From Pseudomonas sp. BN102 (GTDB lineage: Bacteria > Pseudomonadota > Gammaproteobacteria > Pseudomonadales > Pseudomonadaceae): DNA of 64,000 nucleotides. The notes below the pieces were generated by a model. It was not told the DNA's origin, did no database searches, and saw only the letters and a program-made list of their open reading frames with translations. Below are positions 35,611 to 49,400 of this stretch, piece by piece. Where the stretch lies: contig NZ_SSON01000068.1 of NCBI RefSeq assembly GCF_029871245.1, positions 1 to 64,000 of the forward strand, given 5' to 3'. Within the stretch, counting starts at the first letter, position 1. Each line of letters starts with the position of its first letter. The translations under genes and the position numbers were made by a program.

Positions 35611-36495
35611 ATGAGGCCGGAAACCGCCATCGTCGAGATTCACAGCCAGTACAAGGTTTACACGGAGTTTTACGGCAACCCTGAAGCCAAACGGACCATC
35701 ATCCTGGTCAATGGCTCCTTGTCGACGACCGCCTCGTTCGCGCAGACAGTGAAATACCTGCAACCGCACTTCAACGTGGTGCTGTTCGATGAGCCCTATG
35801 CCGGCCAGTCCAAGGCGCATAACGACAACACCCGATTCATCGGCAAGGAGACCGAGGCCGACATCCTCCTCCACCTGATCGAGCATTTCCGGGTCGACTA
35901 CCTGATGTCCTTCTCCTGGGGCAGCGTCTCCGCCCTGCTCGCCTTGGCCCAGTGCCCGGCGCGGATCAAGAAGGCCGTCATCACCTCCTTCTCGCCCATC
36001 CTCAACGAACCGATGATGGACTACCTCAGCCGCGGCCTGGACTACCTGTCGGCCATCGACCGCGACAACGTCGGCCACCTGGTGAACAACACCATCGGCA
36101 AGTACCTGCCGTCGCTGTACCAGCGCTTCAACCACAAGCACTGCAGCAACCTGGACGATCACGAGTACCTGCAGATGCACTACCACGTCCGCCAAGTGCT
36201 GAACATGGATTCGCGCTGCTACGTGGACTGCCTGGCCAACGTCGACATCCCGCTGCTGTTCGTCAACGGCGAGCGCGACGAGTACACCTCCGCCGAGGAT
36301 GCCCGCCATTTCGCCAAGCACGCTCGCGACTGCCAGTTCGCGGTCATCGACAACGCCGGCCACTTCGTGGATGTGGAAACCAAGGCCGCCTGGCTGCAGA
36401 CCCAGCAGGCCCTGCTGAGCTTCCTCAAGGCGCCGGTGGGCAAGGGCCTGGCCCGTCCGCAGCAGGCCGCCGACTACCAGGCTGTAGCGGTTTGA
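35611..36495 (+). CDS. phaG: PhaG, (R)-3-hydroxyacyl-ACP thioesterase/transacylase
   Basis: A 294-residue alpha/beta-hydrolase that diverts 3-hydroxyacyl-ACP from fatty-acid synthesis to medium-chain PHA or related lipids. The residues associated with PhaG function fall at the expected numbers: Ser102 (FSWGS), His177 and Asp182 (HCSNLD, the HX4D box), Asp223 (GERDEY) and His251 (AGHFVD). It matches P. putida PhaG along its whole length (MRPE start, TIILVNGSL, TASFAQTV, NVVLFDEPY). The paralogue RhlA, for rhamnolipid precursor HAA, is more distant. There is no rhlB beside it. AGGAGG is well placed before the ATG. Confidence 0.92.
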   Translation: MRPETAIVEIHSQYKVYTEFYGNPEAKRTIILVNGSLSTTASFAQTVKYLQPHFNVVLFDEPYAGQSKAHNDNTRFIGKETEADILLHLIEHFRVDYLMSFSWGSVSALLALAQCPARIKKAVITSFSPILNEPMMDYLSRGLDYLSAIDRDNVGHLVNNTIGKYLPSLYQRFNHKHCSNLDDHEYLQMHYHVRQVLNMDSRCYVDCLANVDIPLLFVNGERDEYTSAEDARHFAKHARDCQFAVIDNAGHFVDVETKAAWLQTQQALLSFLKAPVGKGLARPQQAADYQAVAV

Positions 36496-36592
36496 GCGCG
36501 TGGCCGCCCGGGCAGATGCAAGTATTTTCAGTAACTTGTGACTGCCCCGGGCTTCACCTTGCGGCTCGCTTCTGGTAAAAATGGCACCCTTC

Positions 36593-36666
36593 GCGGGCGT
36601 CGTATAATGGCATTACCTGAGCTTCCCAAGCTCATGACGAGGGTTCGATTCCCTTCGCCCGCTCCA
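36593..36666 (+). tRNA. tRNA-Gly (CCC)
   Basis: A complete cloverleaf: acceptor stem GCGGGCG / CGCCCGC, D-arm with AATGGCA, anticodon stem GAGC / GCTC around the loop TTCCCAA (anticodon CCC), T-arm AGGG TTCGATT CCCT, discriminator T and an encoded CCA at 36664-36666. Reads GGG glycine codons. No variable-arm anomaly. A terminator follows. Confidence 0.96.
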
Positions 36667-36679
36667 AAATCCCCTGACT

Positions 36680-36705
36680 AAGCCCCTGACTTATGGGGTT
36701 TTTTC
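36680..36705 (+). terminator. Terminator after tRNA-Gly
   Basis: A short CCCC / GGGG stem with flanking A/T pairs (AGCCCC...GGGGTT) followed by T6, 17 bases after the tRNA. Confidence 0.75.
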
Positions 36706-36881
36706 GTTTCTGGGACACCATCCGTACCACCCGCCGCAGACACCGTACTGCACCAGGGGCTTCCCCGATCCCCTCCTTGCCACTGGAAGGCCTCGCGGAT
36801 TCAAAGATCATCGCCTCTGGCGAGATCGAGCCGATAAGCTGCCCCATCAATGGGAATCAGGACTGCCTCAACCGGCAGGAC

Positions 36882-37064
36882 GACCATTACAAGATGTCGG
36901 CCAAGGGCATTTGCTTCTCTGCCGATGCGAGTTGCGACTACAGCTGCGAAGGTTTCATCGCTGAAAGGAACGTCGACAGATCGCTCTACCTGGTCGACGT
37001 CACTTTTGAGCCACGGATCGTCAAGTCCAAGATTGAAATGCTCCAGTGCCCTAGCGAATCCTGA
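36882..37064 (+). pseudogene. Possible gene remnant downstream of tRNA-Gly
   Basis: The 650 bases from the tRNA terminator to the HD-domain gene hold no convincing gene. One plus-strand frame (DHYKMSAKGICFSADASC... ending LQCPSES) has fair third-position G/C bias and several Cys, but no ribosome-binding site and no family I recognise. Overlapping minus-strand frames are equally unconvincing. The position just after a tRNA makes a decayed insertion possible; no integrase or attachment-site repeat is visible. Confidence 0.2.
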
Positions 37065-37322
37065 TCTGCGCATGATCGAAGCAGGTTGTCGCAGCACCTT
37101 GGCAATCTGCAGTTCAAGCGCCTGAACGCGGCACGGCCGACGGTAGAAGGCCGAACCCGAACCTCGCGTTCGGCTGCCCGCTGACTCCGAAGGATACAAA
37201 GCTGGCACTCCACGCCACTGCCCACGCGTGGCGTCACTCCTACACTGGTCCGCAGCCGTTCACTCCCCTTGCCGGAAGTGACGTACTCCGCTGCGCCATA
37301 TAACAAGACAGGAGAAGACCTG

Positions 37323-37904
37323 ATGAGTGCCCACGCCACATTCACCCACATGGAAGACGGTACCGCCGACGACTGGCGCATCATTGCCCAGGACTTCGTC
37401 CAGTTCGCCGCGCGGCTGCCCGACCGCATCCTCACCCACCTCAAACTGCTGGATGGCGACTTCGGTGGCTTTCCAATCGATCGCCTGACCCATTCCCTGC
37501 AGACCGCCACCCTCGCCTACCACGACGGCAAGGACGAGGAATATGTGATCTGCGCCCTGCTGCATGACATCGGCGACACGCTTGGCTCCTACAACCACCC
37601 CGATATCGCCGCCGCCATGCTCAAGCCCTTCGTCAGCGCGGAGAACCACTGGATGGTCGAGAAACACGGCATATTCCAGGGCTACTACTTCTTCCATCAC
37701 CTGGGCATGGATCGCCACCTGCGCGAGCAGTTCAAGGACCATCCGCAGTACCAGGCGACCATCGAGTTCTGCGCGCGCTACGATGCCGCGGCGTTCGACC
37801 CGGAAGGCGAGGCCCTGCCGCTGGAGTTCTTCGAGCCCATGCTGCGCCGGGTCTTTGCCAGGCCGAAGCAGTCGATCTACATGGAAGCCACCCAGGCGAA
37901 ATAG
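37323..37904 (+). CDS. HD-domain protein (phosphohydrolase or PhnZ/MIOX-like diiron oxygenase)
   Basis: A 193-residue all-helical protein. The start at 37323 has GGAGA about 9 bases upstream. HD-type metal ligands are visible: His57 (RLTHSLQTA), His81-Asp82 (LLHDIGDTLG), and further His in NHPDIAAAM, ENHWMVEKHG and FFHHLGMD. The arrangement, with 'LLHDIGD' and a later 'FHHLG', recalls the small HD proteins related to PhnZ and TmpB (mixed-valent diiron oxygenases acting on aminophosphonates) as much as true phosphohydrolases. No phosphonate genes are nearby, so the substrate is open. Confidence 0.75.
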   Translation: MSAHATFTHMEDGTADDWRIIAQDFVQFAARLPDRILTHLKLLDGDFGGFPIDRLTHSLQTATLAYHDGKDEEYVICALLHDIGDTLGSYNHPDIAAAMLKPFVSAENHWMVEKHGIFQGYYFFHHLGMDRHLREQFKDHPQYQATIEFCARYDAAAFDPEGEALPLEFFEPMLRRVFARPKQSIYMEATQAK

Positions 37905-38026
37905 GCCGGCCACTCCATCAGCGCAATTCGGCAGTGCACCCGGCTGCCGAACTGCGATCTGGCCAAGTCCGATCCACCGCCCCTCATGCTGAAGCCTGTC
38001 GGCCCGAGTCGTCCTCCCGGTGGACG

Positions 38027-38488
38027 TCAGATCGGCGGCGCCGAGCGCAGCATCACCGACTTCAGGGCGAATGCCGACTTGATCCCCGCGACGCCGGGGA
38101 TGCAAGTCAGGGTGTTGGTCAGGAAGGCCTGGTAGGCCGCGAGATCCTTGACCACCACGCGCAGCATGTAGTCGGCGTCACCGGTCATCTGGAAGCAGCT
38201 CATCACCTGCGGCGCCTGGACGATGTGCTCCTCGAACCGGGCGAGGTAGTCGACGGTCTGCTTTTCTAAGGAGACCGAGACGAACACGCTCATCGCCCCG
38301 GACAGGCGCTGCTCGTCGAGCCGCGCGAAATAGCCCTGGATGTAATGCTCCTCCTCCAGGCGGCGTACCCGACGCAGGGTCGGGGTCAACGACAGGCCAA
38401 TTTTCTGGGACAGGTCGCGCCAGCTCAGGCGGCCATCTTCGGCCAGTGCGCGGAGGATTTTCAGGTCGATCCGGTCGAGTTCGGACAT
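38027..38488 (-). CDS. bkdR: Lrp/AsnC-family regulator, probable BkdR
   Basis: A 153-residue protein. The N-terminal helix-turn-helix is at about 5-55 (LDRIDLKILRALAEDGRLSW, KIGLSLTPTLRRVRRLEE). The C-terminal RAM/effector domain spans about 65-145, with the conserved Gly-Asp-x-Asp-Tyr region (MTGDADYMLRVVV) and SLEKQ...RFEE shared with P. putida BkdR. It lies divergent to bkdA1 across a 305-base region, the classical arrangement in which BkdR activates the bkd operon in response to branched-chain amino acids. Assignment as BkdR rests mainly on position and partial similarity. Confidence 0.82.
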   Translation of the reverse strand: MSELDRIDLKILRALAEDGRLSWRDLSQKIGLSLTPTLRRVRRLEEEHYIQGYFARLDEQRLSGAMSVFVSVSLEKQTVDYLARFEEHIVQAPQVMSCFQMTGDADYMLRVVVKDLAAYQAFLTNTLTCIPGVAGIKSAFALKSVMLRSAPPI

Positions 38489-41075
<2,587 letters not shown>

Positions 41076-42377
41076 ATGGGCATTCACGTCATCAAGATGC
41101 CGGACATCGGTGAAGGCATCGCCGAGGTCGAACTCGTTGAGTGGCACGTGCAGGTCGGCGATATCGTCACCGAAGACCAACTGCTCGCCGATGTCATGAC
41201 CGACAAGGCCACGGTGGAAATCCCCTCGCCGGTGTCCGGGAAGATCCTGGCCCTGGGTGGCACTCCGGGCCAGGTCATGGCCGTCGGCGACGAACTGGTC
41301 CGCCTGGAAGTGGAAGGCACAGGCAACGTCAAGGCCGGCGGGCAGGCGCAAGCACGCACTGAAGTGCCGCACGCGGACAAGCCGGCAGTAGTCGCCGAGG
41401 CCAGCGCCACGGCCGCGGCCTGCAGCCGTGCGCCGGAACAACGCCCCGCGCCCCGTGCGGACGCCACGCCTCCGCGAGTCACCCCTGCGCCGCGCCGTGA
41501 GCCGGGCGAAAAACCCCTGGCCTCGCCGGCCGTGCGCCACCGCGCCCACGACCTGGGCGTAGAGCTGCAGTATGTGCAGGGCAGCGGTCCGGCCGGGCGC
41601 ATCCTCCACGAAGACCTGGATGCCTGGCTGACCCATGGCGGCAGCGTCGCGCCGGCAAGCAGTGGCTACGCCGCGCGCAATGACGAGCAGCAGGTCCCGG
41701 TGATCGGCCTGCGCCGCAAGATTGCGCAGAAGATGGCCGAAGCCAAGCGGCGCATCCCGCACTTCAGCTATGTCGAGGAAATCGACGTCACCGACCTCGA
41801 AGCCCTGCGCGTCCACCTCAACGCCAAGCATGGCGCCACGCGCGGCAAGCTGACCCTGCTGCCGTTCCTGGTCCGTGCGCTGGTGGTCGCCCTGCGCGAC
41901 TTCCCGCAACTCAATGCACGCTACGACGACGAAGCCGAGGTGATCACCCGCTACGGCGCCGCGCACGTCGGCATCGCCACCCAGAGCGACAACGGCCTGA
42001 TGGTGCCGGTGCTGCGCCACGCCGAATCCCGCGACCTGTGGGGCAATGCCGGGGAGATCGCACGGATCGCCGAAGCCGCCCGCAGCGGCAAGGCGCAGCG
42101 CGATGAGCTGTCCGGCTCGACCATCACCATCAGCAGTCTCGGCGCCCTCGGCGGCATCGTCAGCACGCCGGTGATCAACCATCCCGAGGTGGCCATAGTC
42201 GGCGTCAACCGCATGGTCGAACGGCCGGTGGTGATCAATGGCCAGATCGTGGTGCGCAAGATGATGAACCTGTCCTCGTCCTTCGATCACCGGGTGGTCG
42301 ACGGCATGGATGCGGCGGCCTTCATCCAGGCCGTGCGCGGCCTGCTCGAACATCCCGCCACGCTGTTCCTGGAGTGA
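41076..42377 (+). CDS. bkdB: Lipoamide acyltransferase E2 of branched-chain 2-oxoacid dehydrogenase
   Basis: A 433-residue E2 core protein. It has a single lipoyl domain (1-80) with lipoylated Lys44 in [12 protein letters not shown], then an Ala/Pro-rich flexible linker (about 85-145). The peripheral-subunit-binding domain follows at about 148-182 ([17 protein letters not shown]), and the catalytic acyltransferase domain covers about 205-433, with His405 and Asp409 in [13 protein letters not shown]. It transfers the branched acyl group from the lipoyl arm to CoA. One lipoyl domain is normal for this complex. Confidence 0.97.
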   Translation: MGIHVIKMPDIGEGIAEVELVEWHVQVGDIVTEDQLLADVMTDKATVEIPSPVSGKILALGGTPGQVMAVGDELVRLEVEGTGNVKAGGQAQARTEVPHADKPAVVAEASATAAACSRAPEQRPAPRADATPPRVTPAPRREPGEKPLASPAVRHRAHDLGVELQYVQGSGPAGRILHEDLDAWLTHGGSVAPASSGYAARNDEQQVPVIGLRRKIAQKMAEAKRRIPHFSYVEEIDVTDLEALRVHLNAKHGATRGKLTLLPFLVRALVVALRDFPQLNARYDDEAEVITRYGAAHVGIATQSDNGLMVPVLRHAESRDLWGNAGEIARIAEAARSGKAQRDELSGSTITISSLGALGGIVSTPVINHPEVAIVGVNRMVERPVVINGQIVVRKMMNLSSSFDHRVVDGMDAAAFIQAVRGLLEHPATLFLE

Positions 42378-42379
42378 GC

Positions 42380-43777
<1,398 letters not shown>

Positions 43778-43784
43778 AGCCGGA

Positions 43785-43808
43785 GCCGGTGAGGCACCGG
43801 CCGTTCTT
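43785..43808 (+). terminator. Probable terminator after lpdV
   Basis: A 7-bp stem GCCGGTG / CACCGGC with loop AGG, only 8 bases after the stop codon, followed by the weak T-tract CGTTCTTG. Confidence 0.55.
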
Positions 43809-43888
43809 GGTGGGGATGCCGTTGGGGAGCCCATTCACCTCCCCACTCGGCCTGCTCGTCAGGCCGGCAAGTTGATCAGCTCGAAACC

Positions 43889-44041
43889 CTAGTTGTCAGT
43901 TGCCTGGGGCCGCTCTGCCAGAGGGTCTTCCGCCAAGGACTTCGACTTCTCGGCAAGCACCTCGCGGTAGAGTTTTGCCCAGCGCCGTCCCATCTCTTCG
44001 GTGGTGAACCTTTCCCCATTTTTCGCGTGCACGATGTGCAT
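43889..44041 (-). CDS. Small hypothetical protein
   Basis: A 50-residue frame starting MHIVHAKNGERFTTEEMGRR and ending AERPQATDN; an ATG 42 bases further upstream gives 64 residues. It is charged and predicted helical in its centre (RWAKLYREVLAEKSKSLAED). I recognise no family. It lies 54 bases after the zinc-ribbon gene on the same strand, in a patch of small unknown genes with lower GC than the bkd operon. It may be a real accessory gene or a fragment. Confidence 0.4.
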   Translation of the reverse strand: MHIVHAKNGERFTTEEMGRRWAKLYREVLAEKSKSLAEDPLAERPQATDN

Positions 44042-44095
44042 GGCCGGGAATACCCGCTCCAACCGATAAGGCCAATCAGGCAACTGGCAAATACA

Positions 44096-44416
44096 CTAAG
44101 CCGGCGACACCCAGATCACGTTCTCGCTATTGATCACGGGGAGACGTGCAGGATTGATGTCGAGCGGGTTATGGAGAAATACCCTGGTCTTCTCGGCCTC
44201 AAAGGGCCGGCCAGGCCTTTGCCTGAGAACGCTCGCAGAAACACCGAAATGTCCGCAAATGGGACACTTGATCTCAACCCCATCGAATTTCGAGTCAATC
44301 TGCTGCGCCTCGCCTGAGCAGTTCACGCATTTCGTGTCACGCCTCCTCGGCACTCGATGACTCCCGCACACGAGCCCGGAAGTCTCACCGCCAGCACATC
44401 GGAACAGACGCGCCAA
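44096..44416 (-). CDS. Small zinc-ribbon protein, unknown
   Basis: Up to 106 residues. The C-terminal 80 look real: a zinc ribbon with Cys-x-x-Cys (KCVNCSGE) and, 17 residues on, a second Cys-x-x-Cys (KCPICGHFGV), then FEAEKTRVFLHNPLDINPAR and a hydrophobic end (ENVIWVSPA). The start is uncertain: GAGGAGG lies just ahead of the zinc ribbon but has no in-frame ATG at good spacing, so a GTG (VPRRRDTK) is possible. Composition differs from the neighbouring bkd operon, with more A/T. Not assigned to a family. Confidence 0.5.
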   Translation of the reverse strand: MARLFRCAGGETSGLVCGSHRVPRRRDTKCVNCSGEAQQIDSKFDGVEIKCPICGHFGVSASVLRQRPGRPFEAEKTRVFLHNPLDINPARLPVINSENVIWVSPA

Positions 44417-44528
44417 CTTCTGCGCAGATCTGCAACGACAGCGGTCAGCTCATGCACGGACACAGGTAACCCCCCCTCCAGATCGAGGCCCCGGCATGGC
44501 GCGACAAACCTGGCGCACGAGTACGCAA

Positions 44529-44735
44529 TCACAGCATCGCCGCTTTTGCCGGTGGCGTCTTCGGGCAGTTGGGCGCGACGGTCGGGACGTTATCGGCGTC
44601 ATCCTCCGGGTCCGGGAACGAATAGAGTTCGGCCCGGGAGAAGGTCGGCACGAGCGGTGTGCGCTCGTGAGGCTTTCCCGGCTCGGGGGGCGTCTGGGTG
44701 GCGGTCGGTTTGTCGCTACTGCTTGAGATGCTCAT
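44529..44735 (-). CDS. Small Pro/Ser/Thr-rich hypothetical protein
   Basis: A 68-residue protein starting MSISSSSDKPTATQTPPEPG, low in complexity and probably disordered, with a more conserved-looking middle (PTFSRAELYSFPDPEDDADN) and a Lys/Ala end. A longer start 69 bases upstream exists. No strong ribosome-binding site is visible (only GAGAACG). The function is unknown. It belongs to the same patch of short unknown genes. Confidence 0.4.
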   Translation of the reverse strand: MSISSSSDKPTATQTPPEPGKPHERTPLVPTFSRAELYSFPDPEDDADNVPTVAPNCPKTPPAKAAML

Positions 44736-44843
44736 GGCGTTCTCGATAAGGCTCGAAATGCTGTGGGCCGGCTCAATCAGCATGGCAGAACGCGGGGCAG
44801 CCATCGGTGCCCTATAGCACTTATGCCTGGCAGCGCGCGTGGC

Positions 44844-45176
44844 TCAGTGTGCAGGCCCCTGGTGCGGTAGTAGGTCGTCGCGCTGCGGCACGCGTGCCGC
44901 CTCGTTGGCTTCCGCGGCACGTTGGAACAGCAGCTGGCCGGACGTCTTCAAGGGTGGCGGCCGTCTCGAAAGAAACATGACAGGTTGGCGACGCAGACTC
45001 GGATCGATGTAAGTGAGCATGGCTCCCTCGGGGGTGAAGGCACTGCAGGATGCAGTGGCTTCTGTCGAGCATTGCAGACCAGGCGAGCCATCTCGGTGCG
45101 CCATCCCACAGACGGCTAAGTGCCCCAACGCACTGACCGCGGGCGGCGAGCCTGACACCATGCTCGTAGAATCCAT
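44844..45176 (-). CDS. Possible hypothetical protein opposite the 45198 gene
   Basis: A 110-residue frame starting MDSTSMVSGSPPAVSALGHL with an internal stretch AMLTYIDPSLRRQPVMFLSR. The ATG would be 21 bases from the divergent start at 45198, and the putative ribosome-binding site (GGCGAGA) is too close to it. No family is recognised. It is included because the 390 bases from 44805 to 45197 contain nothing better; overlapping frames on both strands cannot be excluded. Confidence 0.3.
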   Translation of the reverse strand: MDSTSMVSGSPPAVSALGHLAVCGMAHRDGSPGLQCSTEATASCSAFTPEGAMLTYIDPSLRRQPVMFLSRRPPPLKTSGQLLFQRAAEANEAARVPQRDDLLPHQGPAH

Positions 45177-45197
45177 TCTCGCCTGTAAGGAGCCGAT

Positions 45198-45494
45198 ATG
45201 ACTGACGAAGCCGATAGCCACACTCCCGATACCGTCGATACCGCCGTGCAGAAGCCGGACAGCTCTGCGCGCAGGCAACGAACACACGCCCTCTACCACT
45301 TCCTCGACAAGGTCGACGCGATCATCCAGAAGAGAAGTGAGCTGCAGCCGCCACGACAAGCCGGGGCAAAAGCCCCGGGCGAAGAGCCCCTGCCGCTGGA
45401 AATGCAGACTCCCCCGTCCTTCGACCGCTCCATCACCCCACGTGGCGATGACGAACTCACCGACCTTGGCCCCGTCGCGGCCCCCAGGCGCTGA
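45198..45494 (+). CDS. Hypothetical protein, Lys/Arg-rich helix plus disordered tail
   Basis: A 98-residue protein with an excellent ribosome-binding site (AAGGAG, 6 bases before the ATG). It starts MTDEADSHTPDTVDTAVQKP, has a likely amphipathic helix in the middle (ALYHFLDKVDAIIQKRSELQ) and a Pro-rich acidic C-terminus ending LGPVAAPRR. There is no signal peptide or membrane segment and I recognise no family. It lies upstream of the CsbD-like gene, same strand, 150 bases apart. Confidence 0.55.
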   Translation: MTDEADSHTPDTVDTAVQKPDSSARRQRTHALYHFLDKVDAIIQKRSELQPPRQAGAKAPGEEPLPLEMQTPPSFDRSITPRGDDELTDLGPVAAPRR

Positions 45495-45644
45495 TCCCCG
45501 GAAAGGTGATGGGCCTTGCACCGACCAGGCGCAGCAGCACTATGCGCGGTGGCGCACCGACCGATCGATTCGCTGCTGCCATGATGTCCTCGATGAGCAC
45601 TCGCCAATTCGCGACTACCGCCATCCAATGACTGAGGCCGGACA

Positions 45645-45860
45645 ATGAGCAGGATTCTTGCAGACATCATCAAGAGCAAATGGCGAGAGCTGGTGGGTAC
45701 CGCCAGAGTTCTCTGGGATGAACTGACCGTGGCCGAACTGATTGACTCCGAAGGCGACCCCCAGAAGCTGGCCAACCTTATTGAGCAACGCTACGAGATG
45801 ACCCATGAGGAAGCCGAGAAGCAAGTGATCAGCTTTTTCGAGAGAAGCCGTACCGTCTGA
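45645..45860 (+). CDS. CsbD-like stress protein, copy 1
   Basis: A 71-residue protein with the CsbD layout: an N-terminal helix KSKWRELVGTARVLWDELTV, then EGDPQKLANLIEQRYEMTHE and EEAEKQVISFFE. CsbD-family proteins are small, highly charged, general-stress induced and of unknown biochemical role. GAGG lies 8 bases before the ATG. It is homologous to the minus-strand CsbD gene at 57521-57733 on the other side of the giant glucan synthase gene, suggesting that the stretch between forms one stress-related locus. Confidence 0.78.
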   Translation: MSRILADIIKSKWRELVGTARVLWDELTVAELIDSEGDPQKLANLIEQRYEMTHEEAEKQVISFFERSRTV

Positions 45861-45905
45861 CTGCATGCGCCGCCTGAAGCGCCATGCCCGGCAAGGGAGA
45901 TGACC

Positions 45906-46142
45906 ATGATTTCCGCATACTTCGTCGTTTCGAAAGGCTCCGGCAACATCATCCGGATCACCCGGCGCGAAAGCCCGCCAGACGATACGCCAACCGTCTT
46001 CAATGTACCCGTTTCGAGCTCCAGCCAGATGCGCTATGACAGCATCTACGCTGACGGCGAGGACCTGATCAGCCTGCAACGCGTCACCCGGCTGGCCAAG
46101 GCCGGCAGCATGCCCCCCCAGAACTCCTGCCGGATTATCTGA
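45906..46142 (+). CDS. Small hypothetical protein
   Basis: A 78-residue protein starting MISAYFVVSKGSGNIIRITR; an ATG two codons earlier is in frame, but GGGAG is better spaced for 45906. Beta-rich pattern (FNVPVSSSSQMRYDSIYADG) and a C-terminal basic-polar end. No signal peptide, no family recognised. It follows the CsbD-like gene by 45 bases and is probably co-transcribed. The next 280 bases to the glucan synthase start show no gene. Confidence 0.55.
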   Translation: MISAYFVVSKGSGNIIRITRRESPPDDTPTVFNVPVSSSSQMRYDSIYADGEDLISLQRVTRLAKAGSMPPQNSCRII

Positions 46143-46425
46143 GCCGCGAATCACCGCCCTCCCCTCTGCCAAACCTGTGTCCGCCATGCCCACCTATGTG
46201 CGCTAGCAGACAGACGCCCCCTTCCGCCGCACCCAGACTCGAAAAGGCAACTCCGCATAGCAATCGTGCCGGGGTAAGTCTGCGGCATTGCCCACTCGGC
46301 CCACGCCCGTGGGACGTGCGCGCCGCCACCTTCGCTACCGGGCTGTTCTGCAGCTTCCTGCTCGATCGTAGCGGCATCCGCCGGACCGTTCGCTGACGCG
46401 GCGACAACTACCTCAAGGCCCCGGG

Positions 46426-49400
46426 ATGGACATCTTTCGTACCCTGGCAACCCTCCGACCAACCTACCTCGACGCCCTGTTCGCGCGCTGGCGGGCGACC
46501 TTCCGCCAGTTCGAGTACGAGCCCGACTTGCGCTCGGACCTGTTCAGCGCGGAGCAGATGGAGCAGCACGGCCCGCTCCTGGCCGGGCTGCACTGCCTGA
46601 GCCCGCACAGGACTTCGGATGGGCTGCTGCAGCGATTGGCCGACAACGAGGCGACCCTGGCCAGCAGCTGCAGGATCCTCACGGCCGCCTCGCTGTCGAG
46701 CCGACGCATCACGCCCGCCGGGGAATGGTTGCTGGACAACCACTACCTGATCGAAGAGCAGATCCGCACCGCACGCAAACACCTGCCCAAGGGTTACTGC
46801 CGTGAGCTGCCGCACCTGGCCTCCGGCAATTCCGAGGGATTGCCGCGGGTCTACGACATCGCCCTGGAAACCATCTCCCACGGCGATGGACGGGTGGACT
46901 GCGACAGCCTCGGCCGCTTCGTCGCCGCCTACCAGGCCGCGACGCCGCTCAAGCTCGGCGAACTCTGGGCCATTCCCATCATGCTGCGCCTGGCGTTGAT
47001 CGAGAACCTGCGCCGCGTGGCCTCACGCGTCATGGCCAACTGGGATGACCGCAACCTGGCCGATGATTGGGCCGACCGACTGGCCGAAATCGCCGAGCAG
47101 GACCCGAAAAGCGTCGTGCTGACAGTGGCGGACATGGCGCGCGCCGCGCCACCGATGACCAGTTCCTTCGTCGCCGAACTGGCCCGGCGGCTGCAGGGCC
47201 AGAGCGCGGCGCTGGCCTTGCCGCTTAGCTGGATCGAACAGCACCTGGCCGAATCGGGGCTGAGCATCGAGCGCCTGGTATCGGCAGACGCCCAGCAGCA
47301 GGCTGCCGACCAGGTGGCGATCAGCAACAGCATCGCCAGCCTGCGCCTGCTGTCGGCAACCGACTGGCGCGATTTCGTCGAGGGCATGAGCCACGTCGAG
47401 CAGACCCTGCACAAGGACCCGGCCGGCGTGTATGGCGCCATGGAATTCGCCACCCGCGACCTCTACCGGCACGTGGTGGAGCACCTGGCAAAACACTGTG
47501 AACACTCGGAAACGACAGTGGCCCGCACCGCCCTCGAACTGGCCGACAGCGCACCGTCAGAGGATATCGCGAGCCACGTCGGCTACTACCTGATCGACAA
47601 GGGGCGGCCAGAGCTCGAACAACGCCTGGCTGTAAGCCTGCCACTCTGGGAGCGCTGGGAGCGCCTGTTGCAGCGCGCGCCCCTGCTCTTCTTCCTGGGC
47701 CCGGTGGTGGCGCTGTCCCTCGGCCTGACCTGGCCCTTCATGCGCTGGGCGCTAGCCAGTGGCCTGCCGCCCTATGCAGTGGCCCTGCTGGCGCTGCCAG
47801 CCGCCCTGATGGCGAGCCGGCTGGCGGTCAGCCTGGTGAACTGGCTGGTCACCCTGACCGTGCCCCCCCACCAGCTCCCGCGCCTGGATTACAGCAAGGG
47901 CATCCCCACCGAGGCACGCGCCCTGGTGGTGATACCCACTTTGATCGGCAGTGCCAAGGACATCGACGAGCTTTGCGAGGGCCTCGAGGTACGCTACCTG
48001 GCCAACCGCGACAACAACCTGCATTTCGCCCTGCTGACCGACTTTCTCGACGCCAGCACCGAAGTCCAGGAGCAGGACGCCGAGTTGCAGGCACTGGCGC
48101 GGGAACACATCGAGGCGCTGAATCGCAAGTACCCCGACGCCGCCGTGGACAGGTTCTTCCTGTTCCATCGGGCACGTCGCTGGAATCCCGCCGAGGGAAC
48201 CTGGATGGGCTTCGAGCGCAAGCGCGGCAAGATCTCCGAACTCAACGCACTGTTGCGCGGCACTGGCCTGGAACGCTTCGCCCTGATCGTCGGCAGGCTC
48301 GACGTCCTCTGGCAGGTGAACTACGTCATCACCCTCGACACCGATACCCAACTGCCGCGCGATGCGGCGCGGCAGTTCGTCGGCACCCTGGCCCACCCAC
48401 TCAACCGCGCCCGGTTCGATCCGCCGGGGCGTTGCATCACCGGTGGTTACGCCATCCTGCAGCCACGGGTAGGCATCAGCCTACCGAGCACCGCTCGCTC
48501 CGCCTATGCCCAACTGCTCGGCAGCGACGCCGGGGTCGACCCCTATACCCGAGCCGTGTCGGACGTCTACCAGGACCTGTTCCAGCAGGGCTCGTTCATT
48601 GGCAAGGGCTTCTATGCCGTGGATGCCTTCGAGCAGTCCCTCGACGGCCACTTCCCGGACAACAGCATTCTCAGCCATGACCTGATCGAAGGCTGCTACG
48701 CACGCTCCGGATTGCTCAGTGATGTGCAGCTCTACGAAGAATTCCCGTCGCGCTACAGCAGCGATGTGAAACGCCGCCACCGCTGGATTCGCGGCGACTG
48801 GCAACTGCTGCCCTGGACCCTGCCCTGGGCACCGAACGCCCACGGCCGCCTTGAGCGCAACCGCCTTTCCGCCCTGTCGCGCTGGAAGATTGCCGACAAC
48901 CTGCGACGCAGCCTCGAACCCGCAGCATTCCTGGCCATGTTCCTGGCGGGCTGGCTACTGGTGGACCAGCCCCTGGCCTGGACCCTGGCGGTACTGGCCA
49001 TTGGCATGCTCACGCCGCTGCTCGCCTCGCTGCTCGATGTCCTGCGAAAGCCCCACGACATGTCTCTGGGGCAGCATCTCAAGGCCACCCTGCGCAGCTC
49101 TTCCCAGCACTTTGCCCGCGCCCTGCTGACCCTGGCCTGGCTGCCCCATGAGGCCCACTACAGCCTCGACGCCATCCTCCGCACCCTGTGGCGCATGTAC
49201 TTCAGCAAATCCCGGTTGTTGCAGTGGAGCCCGTCACGGGAGGTGGAGCGCACCAGCACCAACCACCTGAACGGCCTGTACCGGATGATGTGGATAGGCC
49301 CGGCGCTGGCCTTGCTGCTCGCGTCGCTGCTGGTGATGAATCCGCTGGCCCTGGTGGCTGCCGCTCCCCTGCTGTTGCTGTGGCTGGCGAGCCCGGCGAT

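Noticed and set aside
36593..37208. tRNA-Gly as the attachment site of an integrated element
   Set aside because: No integrase, no repeated 3' tRNA end and no second boundary are visible; only a gene-poor stretch follows.
46143..46425. Possible small genes between the 78-residue protein and the glucan synthase
   Set aside because: Overlapping frames on both strands (up to 100 codons) lack ribosome-binding sites and similarity to each other or to known families.
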